Shown here: one piece after another, positions 25,801 to 36,435 of the stretch
Position numbering within the stretch: the stretch's first letter is position 1
Layout: every line of letters begins with the position of its first letter
Assembly (NCBI GenBank): GCA_964016985.1
Contig: OZ024826.1
Coordinates: 65,154,792 to 65,218,791, forward strand
Reading direction: 5' to 3'
From: Anodontia alba
Lineage: Eukaryota > Mollusca > Bivalvia > Lucinida > Lucinidae
Length of the DNA: 64,000 nt
The notes under the pieces: model-generated
Databases searched by the model: none
Told to the model about the DNA's origin: nothing
What the model saw: the letters and a program-made list of their open reading frames with translations, nothing else
Position numbers and translations under genes: made by a program

Positions 25801-27122
25801 GGGGGGGGGGGGGGGGGGGGGGGGCGGGCGGGGCTTATTAAATGCTTCCCTATATATCTATATAGAAAACTTGAAAAAATCTTGTCGTCAGAAACCACAG
25901 GACTGATTTCAATATAACTTCGCAGAAATGTTTCCTTGGTGACCCTTTACCAAGATTGTTCAAGCAGTTATGATTTGTCAAAAAACATGGCTGCTAGGGG
26001 GCGGGGCTTATTTTCCCTATATATCTATACAGAAAATTTTAATGATCTTCTTTTCAGAAACCACTGGACCGATTTCAATATAACATTGCAGGAATGTTTC
26101 TTATGTAACCCTCTATCAAGATTGTTCAAGTCGTCATGATTAGTCAAAAAACATGGCCGCCATGGGGCGGGGCTTATTTTCCTTATATATCTATATAGAA
26201 AACTTTAAAACTCTTCTTGTTAGAAACCACTGGACTGATTTCATTATAACTTTGCGGAAATGTTTTCTTGGTGACCATCTACTAAGATTGTTCAAGTAAT
26301 CATGATTCATCAAAAAACATGGCTGCCGGGGGTGGGTGGGTGGGTGGGGGGGGGGGGGGGGTCGTAAGAAACAGTTGGACTGAGTTCAATGTAACTTGGC
26401 AGGAATGTTGCTTTGGTGACCTTCTACCAAGATTGTTCAAGCCTTCATGATACGTCAGAAACCATGGCCCCCAGGGGGGGCGGGGCTTATTTTTCGTATA
26501 TATCTGCATAGAAAACTTTAAAATTCTTCTTGTCACATACCCCATGACCAATTTCAATATTACTTGGCTGGAATGCTGCTTTGGTGACCCACTACCAAGA
26601 TTGTACATGCAATCATGATTCGTCAAAAAACATGGCAGCCATGGAGTGGGGCTTATTTTCCCTATATATCTAAATAGAAAACTTTAAAAATCTTCTTGTC
26701 AGAAACCACTGAACAGATTTCAGTATGACTTGGCAGGAATGTTCCTTTGGTGACCCTCTACCAAGTTTGTTCAAGCTGTCATGATTCGTCAAAAAACATG
26801 GCCGTTAGTGGTAGGGCTTTATAGCCATATAAAACACTTTAAACCACTGGACCAATTTCAATATAACTTGGCAGAAATGTTCCTTTGTTGACCCTCTTTT
26901 AAGATTCAGTTCAAGTCGTCAAGATGCGTTAAAAAAACATGGACGGGGGTGTGGAGGAGGGGGTGTGGGCTGGGGGCGGGGGGGGGGGGGGGGGAGGGGT
27001 GGTTGGTGCTATAAAATTTATACAAAAATCCTAGAGCAGTGAACTTGGCTGAAACTTCAACACTAAATATGCAAATCTGTTTGCTCAGGTGAGCGATATA
27101 GGACCATCATGGTCCTCTTGTT
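22823..27122 (+). mobile_element. 4.3-kb tandem-core element with CTCF-like monomers
   Basis: The hairpin head TAGCTCACCTGAGCTGAAAGCTCAAGATGAGCT is followed by CCGTCCGTC-rich sequence. About 20 or more monomers of ~167 bp follow, each with CTTCTTGTCAGAAACCACTGG, CAAGATTGTTCAAGCC, a GGCC(A/G)CCAGGGGGCGGGGC box and CCTATATATCTATATAG. Blocks of several monomers recur as a higher-order repeat (about 23724, 24841 and 25879). The tail GCTCAGGTGAGCG...GGACCATCATGGTCC (hairpin)...CTCTTGTT ends at 27122. G runs (28 G at 25797-25824) arise in the GGGGG box. The repeated 60-110 codon frames are array artefacts. Confidence 0.85.
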
Positions 27123-27594
27123 TTCAGTATGCTAGTGGAAACACGACTATGTTTTTACGCCTTTTTTATATCATTTTTTTTTTCATATCATATCAAATAT
27201 TGATCATGTTTATGTTATAGAAATATGAAATAGAAATATTGACAAAACTGAAATGTGATATCTGAAACTGATTTGTTTGACAAAGTATGCTATTCCAATA
27301 CAGGCATATCACTGCTGGAAACAGTCTACAAACAAACTCCTGCTTACATTAATTTTCATCAAAATGGAGAAAAAATATTTTTTAAATTTTTATGACCATG
27401 TTTGATCTGGATCTGCACTATAAGTCTATAACTAGGCTAAATATCATATGATGTTATCTGAATGATAACAATATTCATTATGCAACAGATCCACATGTTG
27501 GACTCTATATATATGCACAAGAAGTTAGTGAACTGAACACCTTTGGAATGGAGTCCTGCTACAGGCTAATACCATTGTCTGCTATATGCTAAAA
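27123..27594. other. AT-rich non-coding DNA
   Basis: This lies between the large array and the 3' half of the element that began at 15685. No gene or named repeat is seen. Confidence 0.4.
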
Positions 27595-28403
27595 AGTTTA
27601 ACTACAAATGGTCCTGCTCGGGGGAACAAAATGGCCGCCTGAGCTCAAAATAGAAAAAAAACTTCTAAAGGACATCTCCTCCCAGGCTAATGGCCCGACT
27701 TCAAAATATTTTTACAGAAATGTTCCTCTAATGCCCCTTTACCAAAATTGCTAAAATGGTTCTGCTGGGCCATCAGAGCTAAAAATAGAAAAACCTTTAA
27801 ACAACATCTCCTCTTAGGCCTATGACCAGATTTCAAAATAATTTCACAGAAATGTTCCTCTTAGTCCCTTGACCAAATTTGCTAAAATGGTTATCTTTGG
27901 CTTAACAAAATGGCCACCAGAGCTAAAAATAATAAAAGGGCGTAGACTGTCATGCATCTGACAACAAATTACTTAAAAGACATCTCCTCCTAAACCGGTT
28001 AATGGATTTTTAAATAATTTTACAGGAATCGATGTTTCTTGAGTGACCCTCTACCGAAATGCTAAAATGCTGCCGTTCCGCTAAACAAAATGGCATCCAG
28101 AGCAAAAAAAAAAAAAGAAAAAGAAAATCTTTAAACAGCATCTCCTCCTAGGCCAAGGGACCGATTGCAGAATAATTTCACAGAACTGTTCCTCTAATAC
28201 CCCTTTACCAAAATTGCTAAAATGGTTCTGCTCTGCTGAACAAAATGGCCACCAGAGCTAAAAAAACCCCTTTAAACAACATCTCAGGCCTATGGCCTGA
28301 TTTCAAAATAATTTCACAGTAATGTTCCTCAAATTAAGTCATATTCTCCCTGAGTGCTATGATACTCAGGTGAGCGATATAGGGCCATCATGGCCCTCTT
28401 GTT
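27595..28403 (+). mobile_element. TAGCTCACC-type tandem-core element, 3' part
   Basis: The monomers are the same type as 15945-16680 (AACAAAATGGCCACCAGAGC; CATCTCCTCC.AGGCC). The tail GATACTCAGGTGAGCGATATA-GGGCCATCATGGCCC (hairpin)-TCTTGTT ends at 28403. The sequence after it continues the host monomer left at 15684. Confidence 0.75.
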
Positions 28404-28457
28404 TCTTCATGGTATGAGGATGTGTATGTGGTTTGGAGATAATTGTTAAATCATTTT
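28404..28457 (+). mobile_element. Host tandem-core element, piece 4
   Basis: TCTTCATGGTATGAGGATGT...GTTAAATCATTTT continues the 187-bp monomer of 9094-9431 and is broken again by the next TAGCTCACC head. Confidence 0.6.
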
Positions 28458-28975
28458 TAGCTCACCTGAGCTATGCTCAGGATGAACTATTGTGATCACT
28501 TTTCGTCCATCGTCCATCTATCAGTCTGTGCGTCCGTCCGTGAGTTCGTCCATCTGTTAACATTTTCAGACAACTTCTCCTTTGAAGCCACTTAGCAAAT
28601 TTTGCTCAAATTTCATATGGAGCCTCCTTAGGTTGGGGGAACGAAAGATTGCTAAAATGGTCGCGGTCCGTTGACCAAGTCGGTCGCCATGCCCATATAT
28701 GGTAAAAATGTTTAAAAATCTTCTTTTCCAGAACCGAGGATGCCTTGGTGCTGAATCTTTGCACAAATCATCAGGGACGATAGGTCTACCAAAGTTGCTA
28801 AAATAATTGTTGTACATTGACGTTAGACCTTTTTACGGTGAGGTCAAGTTTGCTTCCCTATGCATTTGTATGGGCACCATACATTTGTATGGGAAAACTG
28901 TTGAGAATTTCAAACGACTTCTCCTCTGAAGCCTCTGAGCCAGTATTGCTCAAATTTCATGCGGAGCCTCCAGCA
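28458..28975 (+). mobile_element. 3'-truncated TAGCTCACC-type element
   Basis: Head AGCTCACCTGAGC...GCTCAGGATGAACT, (TCCGTCCG) motifs (28529-28556) and about one and a half core units (CAAATTTCAT(A/G).GGAGCCTCC at about 28608 and 28953). It stops at about 28975 without a tail. Confidence 0.6.
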
Positions 28976-28984
28976 TGGATTCTG

Positions 28985-29260
28985 GCCGATCAGAGCCTGC
29001 TTTATCAGAATCAATGGATGGTACTCAGGGATAACCCAGGTCTGTCTGTTATTCAGTGACTGAGGATAGATCCTACCCTGATCTCAGGAGCAGCCCAGGT
29101 CCATTTTCTGGCACAATTATCAGCCAGTTATCAGAATCTATGGGTGTCATCATGGGGGTCAGCCCATATCTATCCGTTATTCACTGACCACATTTATCAG
29201 CCAGTCATCACAATCTATTTCCTGGCACAATTATCAGCCAGTCATCAGAATCTGCAGGTG
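28985..29260 (+). repeat. Left arm of a large inverted repeat
   Basis: It contains internally repeated ~130-bp units (GGCACAATTATCAGCCAGT; CCATATCTATCCGTTATTCAC). The same sequence occurs on the opposite strand at 32215-32500. The arms are imperfect but share several blocks of 15-20 identical bases. The 3-kb spacer holds a hAT MITE and a tandem-core element. It could be a foldback element or two inverted copies of one repeat. Confidence 0.6.
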
Positions 29261-29513
29261 GGATTGTTACTTCCTCTGTTTGCAGCAAAAGATTGGATCA
29301 GCTGATCCTCAGAAAGGCAAATGATTTAGGTTGATCTACAACCAAGCAGATAGGAGATTCTCATAATGACAGACGTAAGCTTGGTAAACAATGCAGATCA
29401 AGTGAATACAGTTTTTTTGGGAGATTTAAGAAGGTCAAATGAATTTGATAGAATCAAATGAGGCCCCCAAAAATGTGAGCCTTGAGACATGGGTTAATCT
29501 CCTTAGTGTCAAC
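29261..29513. other. Non-coding DNA
   Basis: Spacer between the inverted-repeat arm and the hAT MITE. No gene is recognised. Confidence 0.4.
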
Positions 29514-30496
29514 CAGGGCTCCGGAAAACTGGAAAATAGCTGGTCTGGACCGAAAATAAGAATTCTGGACTGGTTTCAAACACCCCAAAAGGCTAATAAT
29601 TCGGTCCAACAGGTTTGTGCCTTGAATCCCATTTTTTCCCCAACTAACCAATTTTCAGGATCAATGATGTCTAAAAATCACAAACGGTCAAGTCTTCCCA
29701 AACTGACAACGTCCGTGCACCTTTTAAATGCGATATTATGGTAGTTAAAAGGCTCTAAACGGTCATTTGACATGTATATTGGAGGGACAGCTTCCTCTTC
29801 TTTTTTGTTTTGATCAACACGGTTTGTCAGTCCCAGATTTGATAAATTAATTCCCAAACCGTGTACGTCCTGATCAGATGTCGCATACAATGGCATCTGA
29901 TCTGGGTCTTATTTGCTTCTTTTTTTTTTTTTTTTTTTTTTGTTGACAGCCGTAACACGCAAGTTCCAAGGTAGATTTCACGGTAAAAATAAGTAATGCA
30001 CCACTTGCGTTAGACTAGATTGGTCAGTGCTTAAAATTAAGCAGTCTGGTCAGATCTTGAAAACTGCAAAACCACCCGTGCGACAGGTTTTTTTTTATTA
30101 GACCTAATTAGGTCCATGAAAGTCATTTCGTTCCGTCTCTCCTGTTTCCCGCTGTCTTCGCGCTTAACAAGACGGGGATCAGTTGTTTATAAATAGTTAT
30201 CTAGAAAAACCCTGCGGAGGTGGAAATAACAACAAAATCGTGCCTTTTTTTTTTTTTTTTTTCTTTACATACCTGACTGTATTTATTGATGACGCCAGCT
30301 TTGATCATGCTCGTTATACCTGGACTTCTGTCATATAATGGAGTTGAGGTGTATTATTACAAAGGAGTTATAGGACTGCCAATTGTCATTAGTTTTCGTG
30401 ACAGGTGATATAATATTTTTTTTTGGAAATGGGCTCATTGATGACATCATCGTCATCGGCTGGACCGATTCAGATTTCAGAATTTCCAGAGCCCTG
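29514..30496. mobile_element. Second hAT-like MITE, 983 bp
   Basis: The left terminus CAGGGCTCCGGAAAA and right terminus ATTTCCAGAGCCCTG form an imperfect inverted repeat of about 15 bp (two mismatches). It is flanked by 8-bp direct repeats GTGTCAAC (29506-29513) and GTGTCAAT (30497-30504), one mismatch. Length and terminal sequence are close to the MITE at 12549, but the interiors are not obviously similar. T tracts lie at 29919-29941 and 30245-30264. No transposase is encoded. Confidence 0.85.
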
Positions 30497-30517
30497 GTGT
30501 CAATCTTTGACTTTTAT

Positions 30518-32094
30518 TAGCTCACCTGAGCGCGAAGTGCTCATGGTGAGCTATTGTGGTCAGTCAATGTCCGTCGTCCGTCGTCCGTCGTGCGGCGTCA
30601 ACAATTGCTTTAAAAGCCTACTCCTCCTACACCCCTGGGCCAATTGACTTGATACTTGGTAGGAAGCATTGGGGTGACTTGTAGATCAAAAATAGCATAA
30701 ATCGTTCCCATCAGAAGTCCAAGGTGGCCGCCATGGCCGCCATCTTGAAAATCTATTTTTTGCTTCTTCTCCTGAACCGAAAGGCCAATTGACTCCAAAC
30801 TTGCTAGGAAGCATCAGGGTGACTTGTAGATCAAAAATAGCTAAAATCGTGCCGATTGGAAATCCAAGATGGCCGCCATGGCCGCCATCTTGAAAATCTA
30901 TTTTTCGCTTCTTCTCCTGAACCGAAAGGCCAATTGACTCCAAACTTGCTAGGAAGCATCAGGGTGACTTGTAGATCAAAAATAGCTAAAATCGTGCCGA
31001 TCGGAAATCCAAGATGGCCGCCATGGCCGCCATCTTGAAAATCTATTTTTCGCTTCTTCTCCTGAACAGAAAGGCCAGTTGACTCCAAAATTGCTAGGAA
31101 GCATCAGGGTGACTTGTAGATCAAAAGTAGCTAAAATTGTGCCGATCGTAAATCCAAGATGGCCGCCATGGCAGCCATCTTTAAAAATCTATTTTTCGCT
31201 TCTTCTACTGAACCGAAAGGCCAGTACGCTCCAAACTTGGTAGGAAGCATTGGGATGACTTGTAGATCAAAAATAGCTAAAATCATGCCGATCGTAAAAC
31301 CAGGATGGGCGCCAAGGCAGCCATCTTGAAAATCTATTTTTCGCTTCTTCTCCTGAACCAAAAGGCCAGTTGACTCGAAACTTGGTAGGAAGCATTTGGG
31401 TGACTTGTAGATCAAAAATAGCTAAAATCATTCCGATCGTAAATCCAAGATGGCCGCCATGGCGGCTATCTTGAAAATCTATTTTTCGCTTCTTCTCCTA
31501 AACCCAAAAGTCACTTGACTCGAAACTTAGTAGGAAGCATCAGGGTGACTTGTAGATCAAATGTAGCTAAAATCGTTCTGATCCGAAATCCCAGATTGCC
31601 ACCATGGCCGCCATCTTGAAAATCTATATTTAGCTTCTTCTCCTGCACCAAAAGGCCAACTGACTCAAAACTTCGTAGGAGACATTGGGGTGACTTGTAG
31701 ATCAAAAATAGATAAAATCCTGCTAATCGGATATCCAAGGCATCCAATCGCCATGGCAGCCATCTTGAAAATCTATTTTTCGCTTTTTCTCCTGAACCGA
31801 AAGGCCAGTTGACTCGAAACTTGGTAGGAAGCATTGGGGTGACTCGTAGATCAAAAATAGCTAAAATCGTGCCGATCGTAAATCCAAGCTGGCTGCCATT
31901 TAGAGTTTGTTCAAATGATCACGCTCAATTGACTGGCATTCCATATATATTCTTCTTCAAAATTAAGAACTGCTTAAATGATGATCTTTTCATTAGTTGC
32001 GATGACAGGATTGGAAAAATGTTGCATAACATCTGCATATCTGCAGTGGCTATGTCACTCAGGTGAGTGACCCGTGGCCCGTGGGCCTCTTGTT
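30518..32094 (+). mobile_element. Complete tandem-core element with YY1-like monomers, copy 2
   Basis: Same subfamily as 20624-22761. The head hairpin AGCTCACCTGAGCGCGAAGTGC starts at 30519, with GTCCGTCGTCCGTCG next. About 8 monomers of ~145 bp follow, then the 3' domain from about 31895, nearly identical to copy 1, and a tail with the GGCCCGTGGGCC hairpin and CTCTTGTT. It is inserted 22 bp from the right end of the second hAT MITE. It differs from the other copies mainly in monomer number. Confidence 0.87.
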
Positions 32095-32214
32095 ATTTCC
32101 TGGGGCTGCCCACTTGATCCCTGTGAAAATAATTCATTCTGAGCTGGAGTGCCATATCTCTATCCTCCCTTCTCACCCACAGGCTCTGCAAATGATTCTG
32201 TTGACAATAATAGA

Positions 32215-32500
32215 GGTATGAACAGATCACTGAATAATGGGTAGATCTGCGCCGACTCCCACGATGCCAAACATAGACCTGGACTGCAACAGATGCAGGG
32301 TGGGATCTACCCTTGGACGAATTGTTAAATAACGGATAGTTCTGGGTTGACTCCCATAGATTCTGACTGGCTGATAATTGTGCCAGAGAAAAAGGACCTT
32401 GACTGCTCCCAAGGTCAGGGTAGGATCTACCCTTAGACAGATGGGTGAATAACGGATAGATATGGGCTGACTCGCATGATGCACCCCTGGGTGATCAGCT
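32215..32500 (-). repeat. Right arm of the large inverted repeat
   Basis: The complement of this segment matches 28985-29260: GTGAATAACGGATAGATATG, GGCTGATAATTGTGCCAG and GGTCAGGGTAGGATCTACC all have inverted counterparts in the left arm. It contains about two internal units. Confidence 0.6.
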
Positions 32501-32732
32501 CCTCTACATGGTCCAATTCCAAAGCTGAGCTTACCTGGCTCATTCTTCATTTCTGAAATGCAAGGATGGAATCAGACACCCTAGACTATAAGACCTTCAA
32601 AGGTCTGTATGTATTGTTTTCGGGGGAAGTAAGAAGCTAAATCAGGTAAACAGTTAAATATTCAGTGTTTACAATCATCGGGTGAGTAGTCCCCAAAGAA
32701 AGAGCCAAATATGTATATTTTTATACCCCTCC
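32501..32732. other. Non-coding DNA
   Basis: Short spacer with no recognised feature. Confidence 0.35.
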
Positions 32733-33125
32733 ACACGATAGTGGCTGGGTATTATGGTTTCACATTGGATGTCCGTGTGTCTGTCTGTGCAGGCATCTGT
32801 CTGTCCTTCAGTCGTCAGTCTGTCCGTATGATAACTTGAGTAAACATCAATGGATTTTCACCAAACTTGGTGTGTACATTGATATTGTAGAGATCTGGTT
32901 TGGGATTGCTAATGGGCAAATTTCGCCAAATTTTGACGGAGTTTTCTGCCCAAGACACACCCATATTATCGTTTCCGGACGATAACTTGTGTAAATGTCA
33001 AGGGATTTTAACCAAGCTTGGTAGATGCATTGATATTAAGGAGATCTGGTTTGGGATTGCTAATGGGCAAATTTCGTCAATATCGAGTTATCTGCCTGCA
33101 ACACGATAATGGTGGGGTATTATAT
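32733..33125 (+). mobile_element. Short TATACCC-head tandem-core element, about 2 units
   Basis: Same family as 16806-17885. Head hairpin CCACACGATAGTGG after TATACCCCT, GTCTGTCTG-type microsatellite, and two monomers (CCGTATGATAACTTGAG; GTTTCCGGACGATAACTTG). A head-like tail GGTGGGGTATTATATA ends near 33125. Confidence 0.75.
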
Positions 33126-33761
33126 ATAGTTTAGCGTTTTTTATTCTGTTTATGTATTTCATAAATGAAGTGAGTAATTCCTCCTGTTCTTTTATTGTGT
33201 ATAAAGTACAGGATTGTTTATTGTATAGTAAAATAGAAGTCCAAAAAAGATTGCTTTTAAGCCTGTATATACATTAAGGCTTAATACATTGTACTTAGAT
33301 TTAATCATAATTTTAGTACTTTTAGGTTTTGGAAATCAAATTTTTCTAGAAGTTTGTTCAAAGTCAGCACCCAAAATCTTTTGGATATTTTCTGAGCCTG
33401 ACTATGAAAATGGCAATTATTGGTGGTTAGATATTATGGATCACAGAGTACTCTAGGTAAAATATGGATGATTAGAAAGTGTAGACAGATGCTTCTAGCT
33501 TTTTTGGTTTATTACACATGTTTGTTTCCAGAATTAGAGATCTTCAGTTAGCATGGTCACTTATGTGTTATCCTAATTCAGATATTATATTGTCCTTGTC
33601 AGTGTGGAATTTTAAGCACTGAATTAAGTTCTTAAGTGTAGTTGCCTAACTATATCTTAATATTTACTTAAATTTTATAGGCACTTATTTGTTCAAGTTA
33701 AATATTGAACTGTAATATGCTATTGAGTTTAGGTTGTTCCTTTTATATATGTCTGTTTCAG
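33126..33761 (+). other. Intron sequence upstream of phosphatase exon A
   Basis: AT-rich single-copy-looking DNA ending in the polypyrimidine/AG acceptor TATATATGTCTGTTTCAG immediately before exon A. No further exon was found in it. Confidence 0.6.
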
Positions 33762-33822
33762 GAGGTGTCACGATTCTTTGAAACCAAGCATAAAGGGCAT
33801 TATAAAGTATATAACACATGCA
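33762..33822 (+). CDS. TPTE/voltage-sensing phosphatase-like, internal exon A
   Basis: This 61-bp exon is bounded by a good acceptor (GTCTGTTTCAG) and a consensus donor (GTAAGTAA). In phase 0 it reads EVSRFFETKHKGHYKVYNTC plus one base. In the PTEN superfamily this is the start of the phosphatase domain (the 'RFL.TKH..HYK.YNLC' segment), and EVSRFF.TKH is especially close to voltage-sensing phosphatases (Ci-VSP/TPTE). These are membrane proteins whose voltage-sensor domain controls a cytoplasmic phosphoinositide 3-/5-phosphatase. The donor splits a codon after its first base, and exon B (43605) supplies the other two to give Ser. The exon is too short for an ORF scan. The upstream exons for voltage sensor S1-S4 were not found in the window. 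PTEN itself is a less likely alternative. Confidence 0.85.
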
Positions 33823-33857
33823 GTAAGTAACTTATTTAAAAAAAAAATCCCCTTTAT

Positions 33858-35725
33858 TAGCTCACCTGAGCACAAAGTGCTCATGGTGAGCTATTGTGGT
33901 CAGTCAATGTCCGTCGTGCGTCGTGCGTCGTCCATCGTGCGGTGTCAACAATTGCTTTAAAAGCCTACTCCTCCTACACCCCTGGGCCAATTGACTCGAT
34001 ACTTGGTAGGAAGCATCAGGGTGACATGTAGATCAAAAATAGCTAAAATCGTGCCGATCTGAAATCCAAGATGGCCGCCATGGCCGCAATCTTGAAAATC
34101 TATTTTTCGCTTCTTATCCTGAACTAAAAGGCCATTTGACTCTAAACTTGCTAGGAAGCATCAGGGTGACTTGTAGATCAAAAATAGCTAAAATTCTGCC
34201 GATCGGAAATCCAAGATGGCCGCCATGGCCGCCATCTTGAAAATCTATTTTTCTCTTCTTCTCCTGAATCGAAAGGCCATCTGATTCCAAACTTGCTAGG
34301 AAGCTTCGCGGGTGTCTTTTAGATCAAAAATAGCTAAAATTGTGCCGATCGGAAATCCAAGATGGCCGCCATCTTGAAAATCTATTTTTCTCTTTTCTCC
34401 TGAACCGAAAGGCCAATTGACTCCAAACTTGCTAGGAAGCATCGGGGTGTCTTGTAGATCAAAAATAGCTAAAATCGTGCCGATCGGAAATCCAAAATGG
34501 CCGCCATGGCTGCCATCTTGAAAATCTATTTTTGGCTTCTTCGCCTGAACGGAAAGGCCAATTGACTCCAAACTTGCTAGGAAGCACCAGGGTAACTTGT
34601 AGATCAAAAATAGCTAAAATCGTACCGATCGGAAATCCAAGATGGCTGCCATGGCGGCCATCTTGAAAACTATTTTTCGCTTCTACTCCTAAACCCAAAA
34701 GCAAATTGACTCCAAACTTGGTAGGAAGCATTGGGATGACTTATTGATGAAAAATAGCTAAAATCGTGCCTATCTGAAATCCAAGATGGCCGCCATGGCA
34801 GCCATCTTGAAAATCTATTTTTTGCTTCTTCTCCTGAACCGAAAGGCCAGTTGACTCCAAACTTGCTAGGAAGCATCGGGGTGACTTGTAGATCAAAAAT
34901 AGCTAAAATTGTGCCGATCATAAAACCAGGATGTGCGCCATGGCAGCCATCTTGAAAATCTATTTTTCGCTTCTTCTCCTGAACCGAAAGGCCAGTTGAC
35001 TCGAAACTTGGAAGGAAGCATTTGGGTGACTTGTAGATCAAAAATAGCTAAAATCATGCCGATCGTAAAACCAGGATGGCCACCATGGCAGCCATCTTGA
35101 AAATCTATTTTTCGCTTCTTCTCCTGAACCAAAAGTCACTTGACTCGAAACTTAGTAGGAAGCATCAGGGTGATTTGTATATCAAATATAGCTAAAAATT
35201 GTTCTGATCAGAAATCCCAGATTGCCACCATGGCCGCCATCTTGAAAATCTATATTTATCTTCTTCTCCTGCACTGAAAGGCCAATTGACTCCAAACTTG
35301 GTAGGAGACATTCGGGTGACTTGTAGATCAAAAATAGCTAAAATTGTGCCAATCGGATATCCAAGATGGCCGCCATGGCAGCCATCTTGAAAATCTATTT
35401 TTGGCTTCTTCTCCTGAACCGAAAGGCCAGTTGACTCGAAACTTGGTAGGAAGCATTGGGGTGACTCGTAGGTCAAAAATAGCTAAAATCATGCCGATCG
35501 TAAATCCAAGCTGGCCGCCATTTAGAATTTGTTCAAATGATCACGCTCCATTGACTGGCATGCCTTATATATATTCTTCTTCAAAATTAAGAACACTAGT
35601 GTACGTAAATGATTATCTTTTCATTAGTTGCGATGACAGGATTGGAAAAATGTTGCATAACATCTGCATATCTGCAGTGGCAATGTCACTCAGGTGAGCG
35701 ACCCGTGGCCCGTTGGCCTCTTGTT
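33858..35725 (+). mobile_element. Complete tandem-core element with YY1-like monomers, copy 3
   Basis: Same subfamily as 20624 and 30518. The head hairpin AGCTCACCTGAGCACAAAGTGC starts at 33859, with GTCGTGCGTCG repeats next. About 10 monomers of ~143 bp follow, some with internal deletions (near 34365). The shared 3' domain runs from about 35515, and the tail with a GGCCCGTTGGCC hairpin and CTCTTGTT ends at 35725. It lies in the phosphatase intron only 35 bp after the donor of exon A. Confidence 0.87.
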
Positions 35726-36435
35726 TAATTTCTTTTAATAAGTTGTTTTAACTGCACAATACATTAACTTATAGATAATGTGCTATTTTATTCTGTATTT
35801 CAAATCTTCCACAGAAAAAATGACAGTTCAGTCATCTTAAAGAGTCTTAATCCAGAAGGTCCCTTAGGCAGTTACCTGTGTGACCTCACTCTTTCTGCTC
35901 TTTCAATCATGTGTCAGTTTCTTTTCTATGGAACAAAGAAAATAAACAGTATTTTTTACCGGGGGAAAAAAAAATCTAATTTTCTTTTCTCCGGTCTATT
36001 TTCTCATTTCCTGTTTTCTTATGTTCCTTGATCATTCCTTTCACAGAAGATTCTGTTATTTTCCTTAAATCGATTTTCAATTTCTTGTGATTTTTGACTG
36101 TTGATTTACATAATATGTTTTCGCGACTTTCGTACGTCACGGCTGTCTTGTTCAGTACGAAAGTCATGCCTGAAACAAAATATTTATTTCGTTCTTTTGT
36201 TCCAGGTTATCTATTGAATTGATATGTTATAACTGGACTAGAACTTGGGAGCTTACAGTCAAACGAAGACTATACTCTGTGAGAAGATCTACCATGGGGA
36301 AGAAGCTGGCTTAGAAAAGAAAGTTGTCAACCTTGTTGGGTTTAACGACAACACTTTTCTTTATGGGAGCACCACCCCTCAGGGCTATACTGCCAAGGCA
36401 AGACCCATTAAGTGGCAACATTACGGGTTTAAAGG

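Noticed and set aside
23781..26139. Three near-identical 67-codon + frames and other 60-110 codon frames in the arrays
   Set aside because: They follow the tandem monomer phase, begin and end at arbitrary monomer points and include element boxes such as the GGGGGCGGGG tract. No splice or family evidence.
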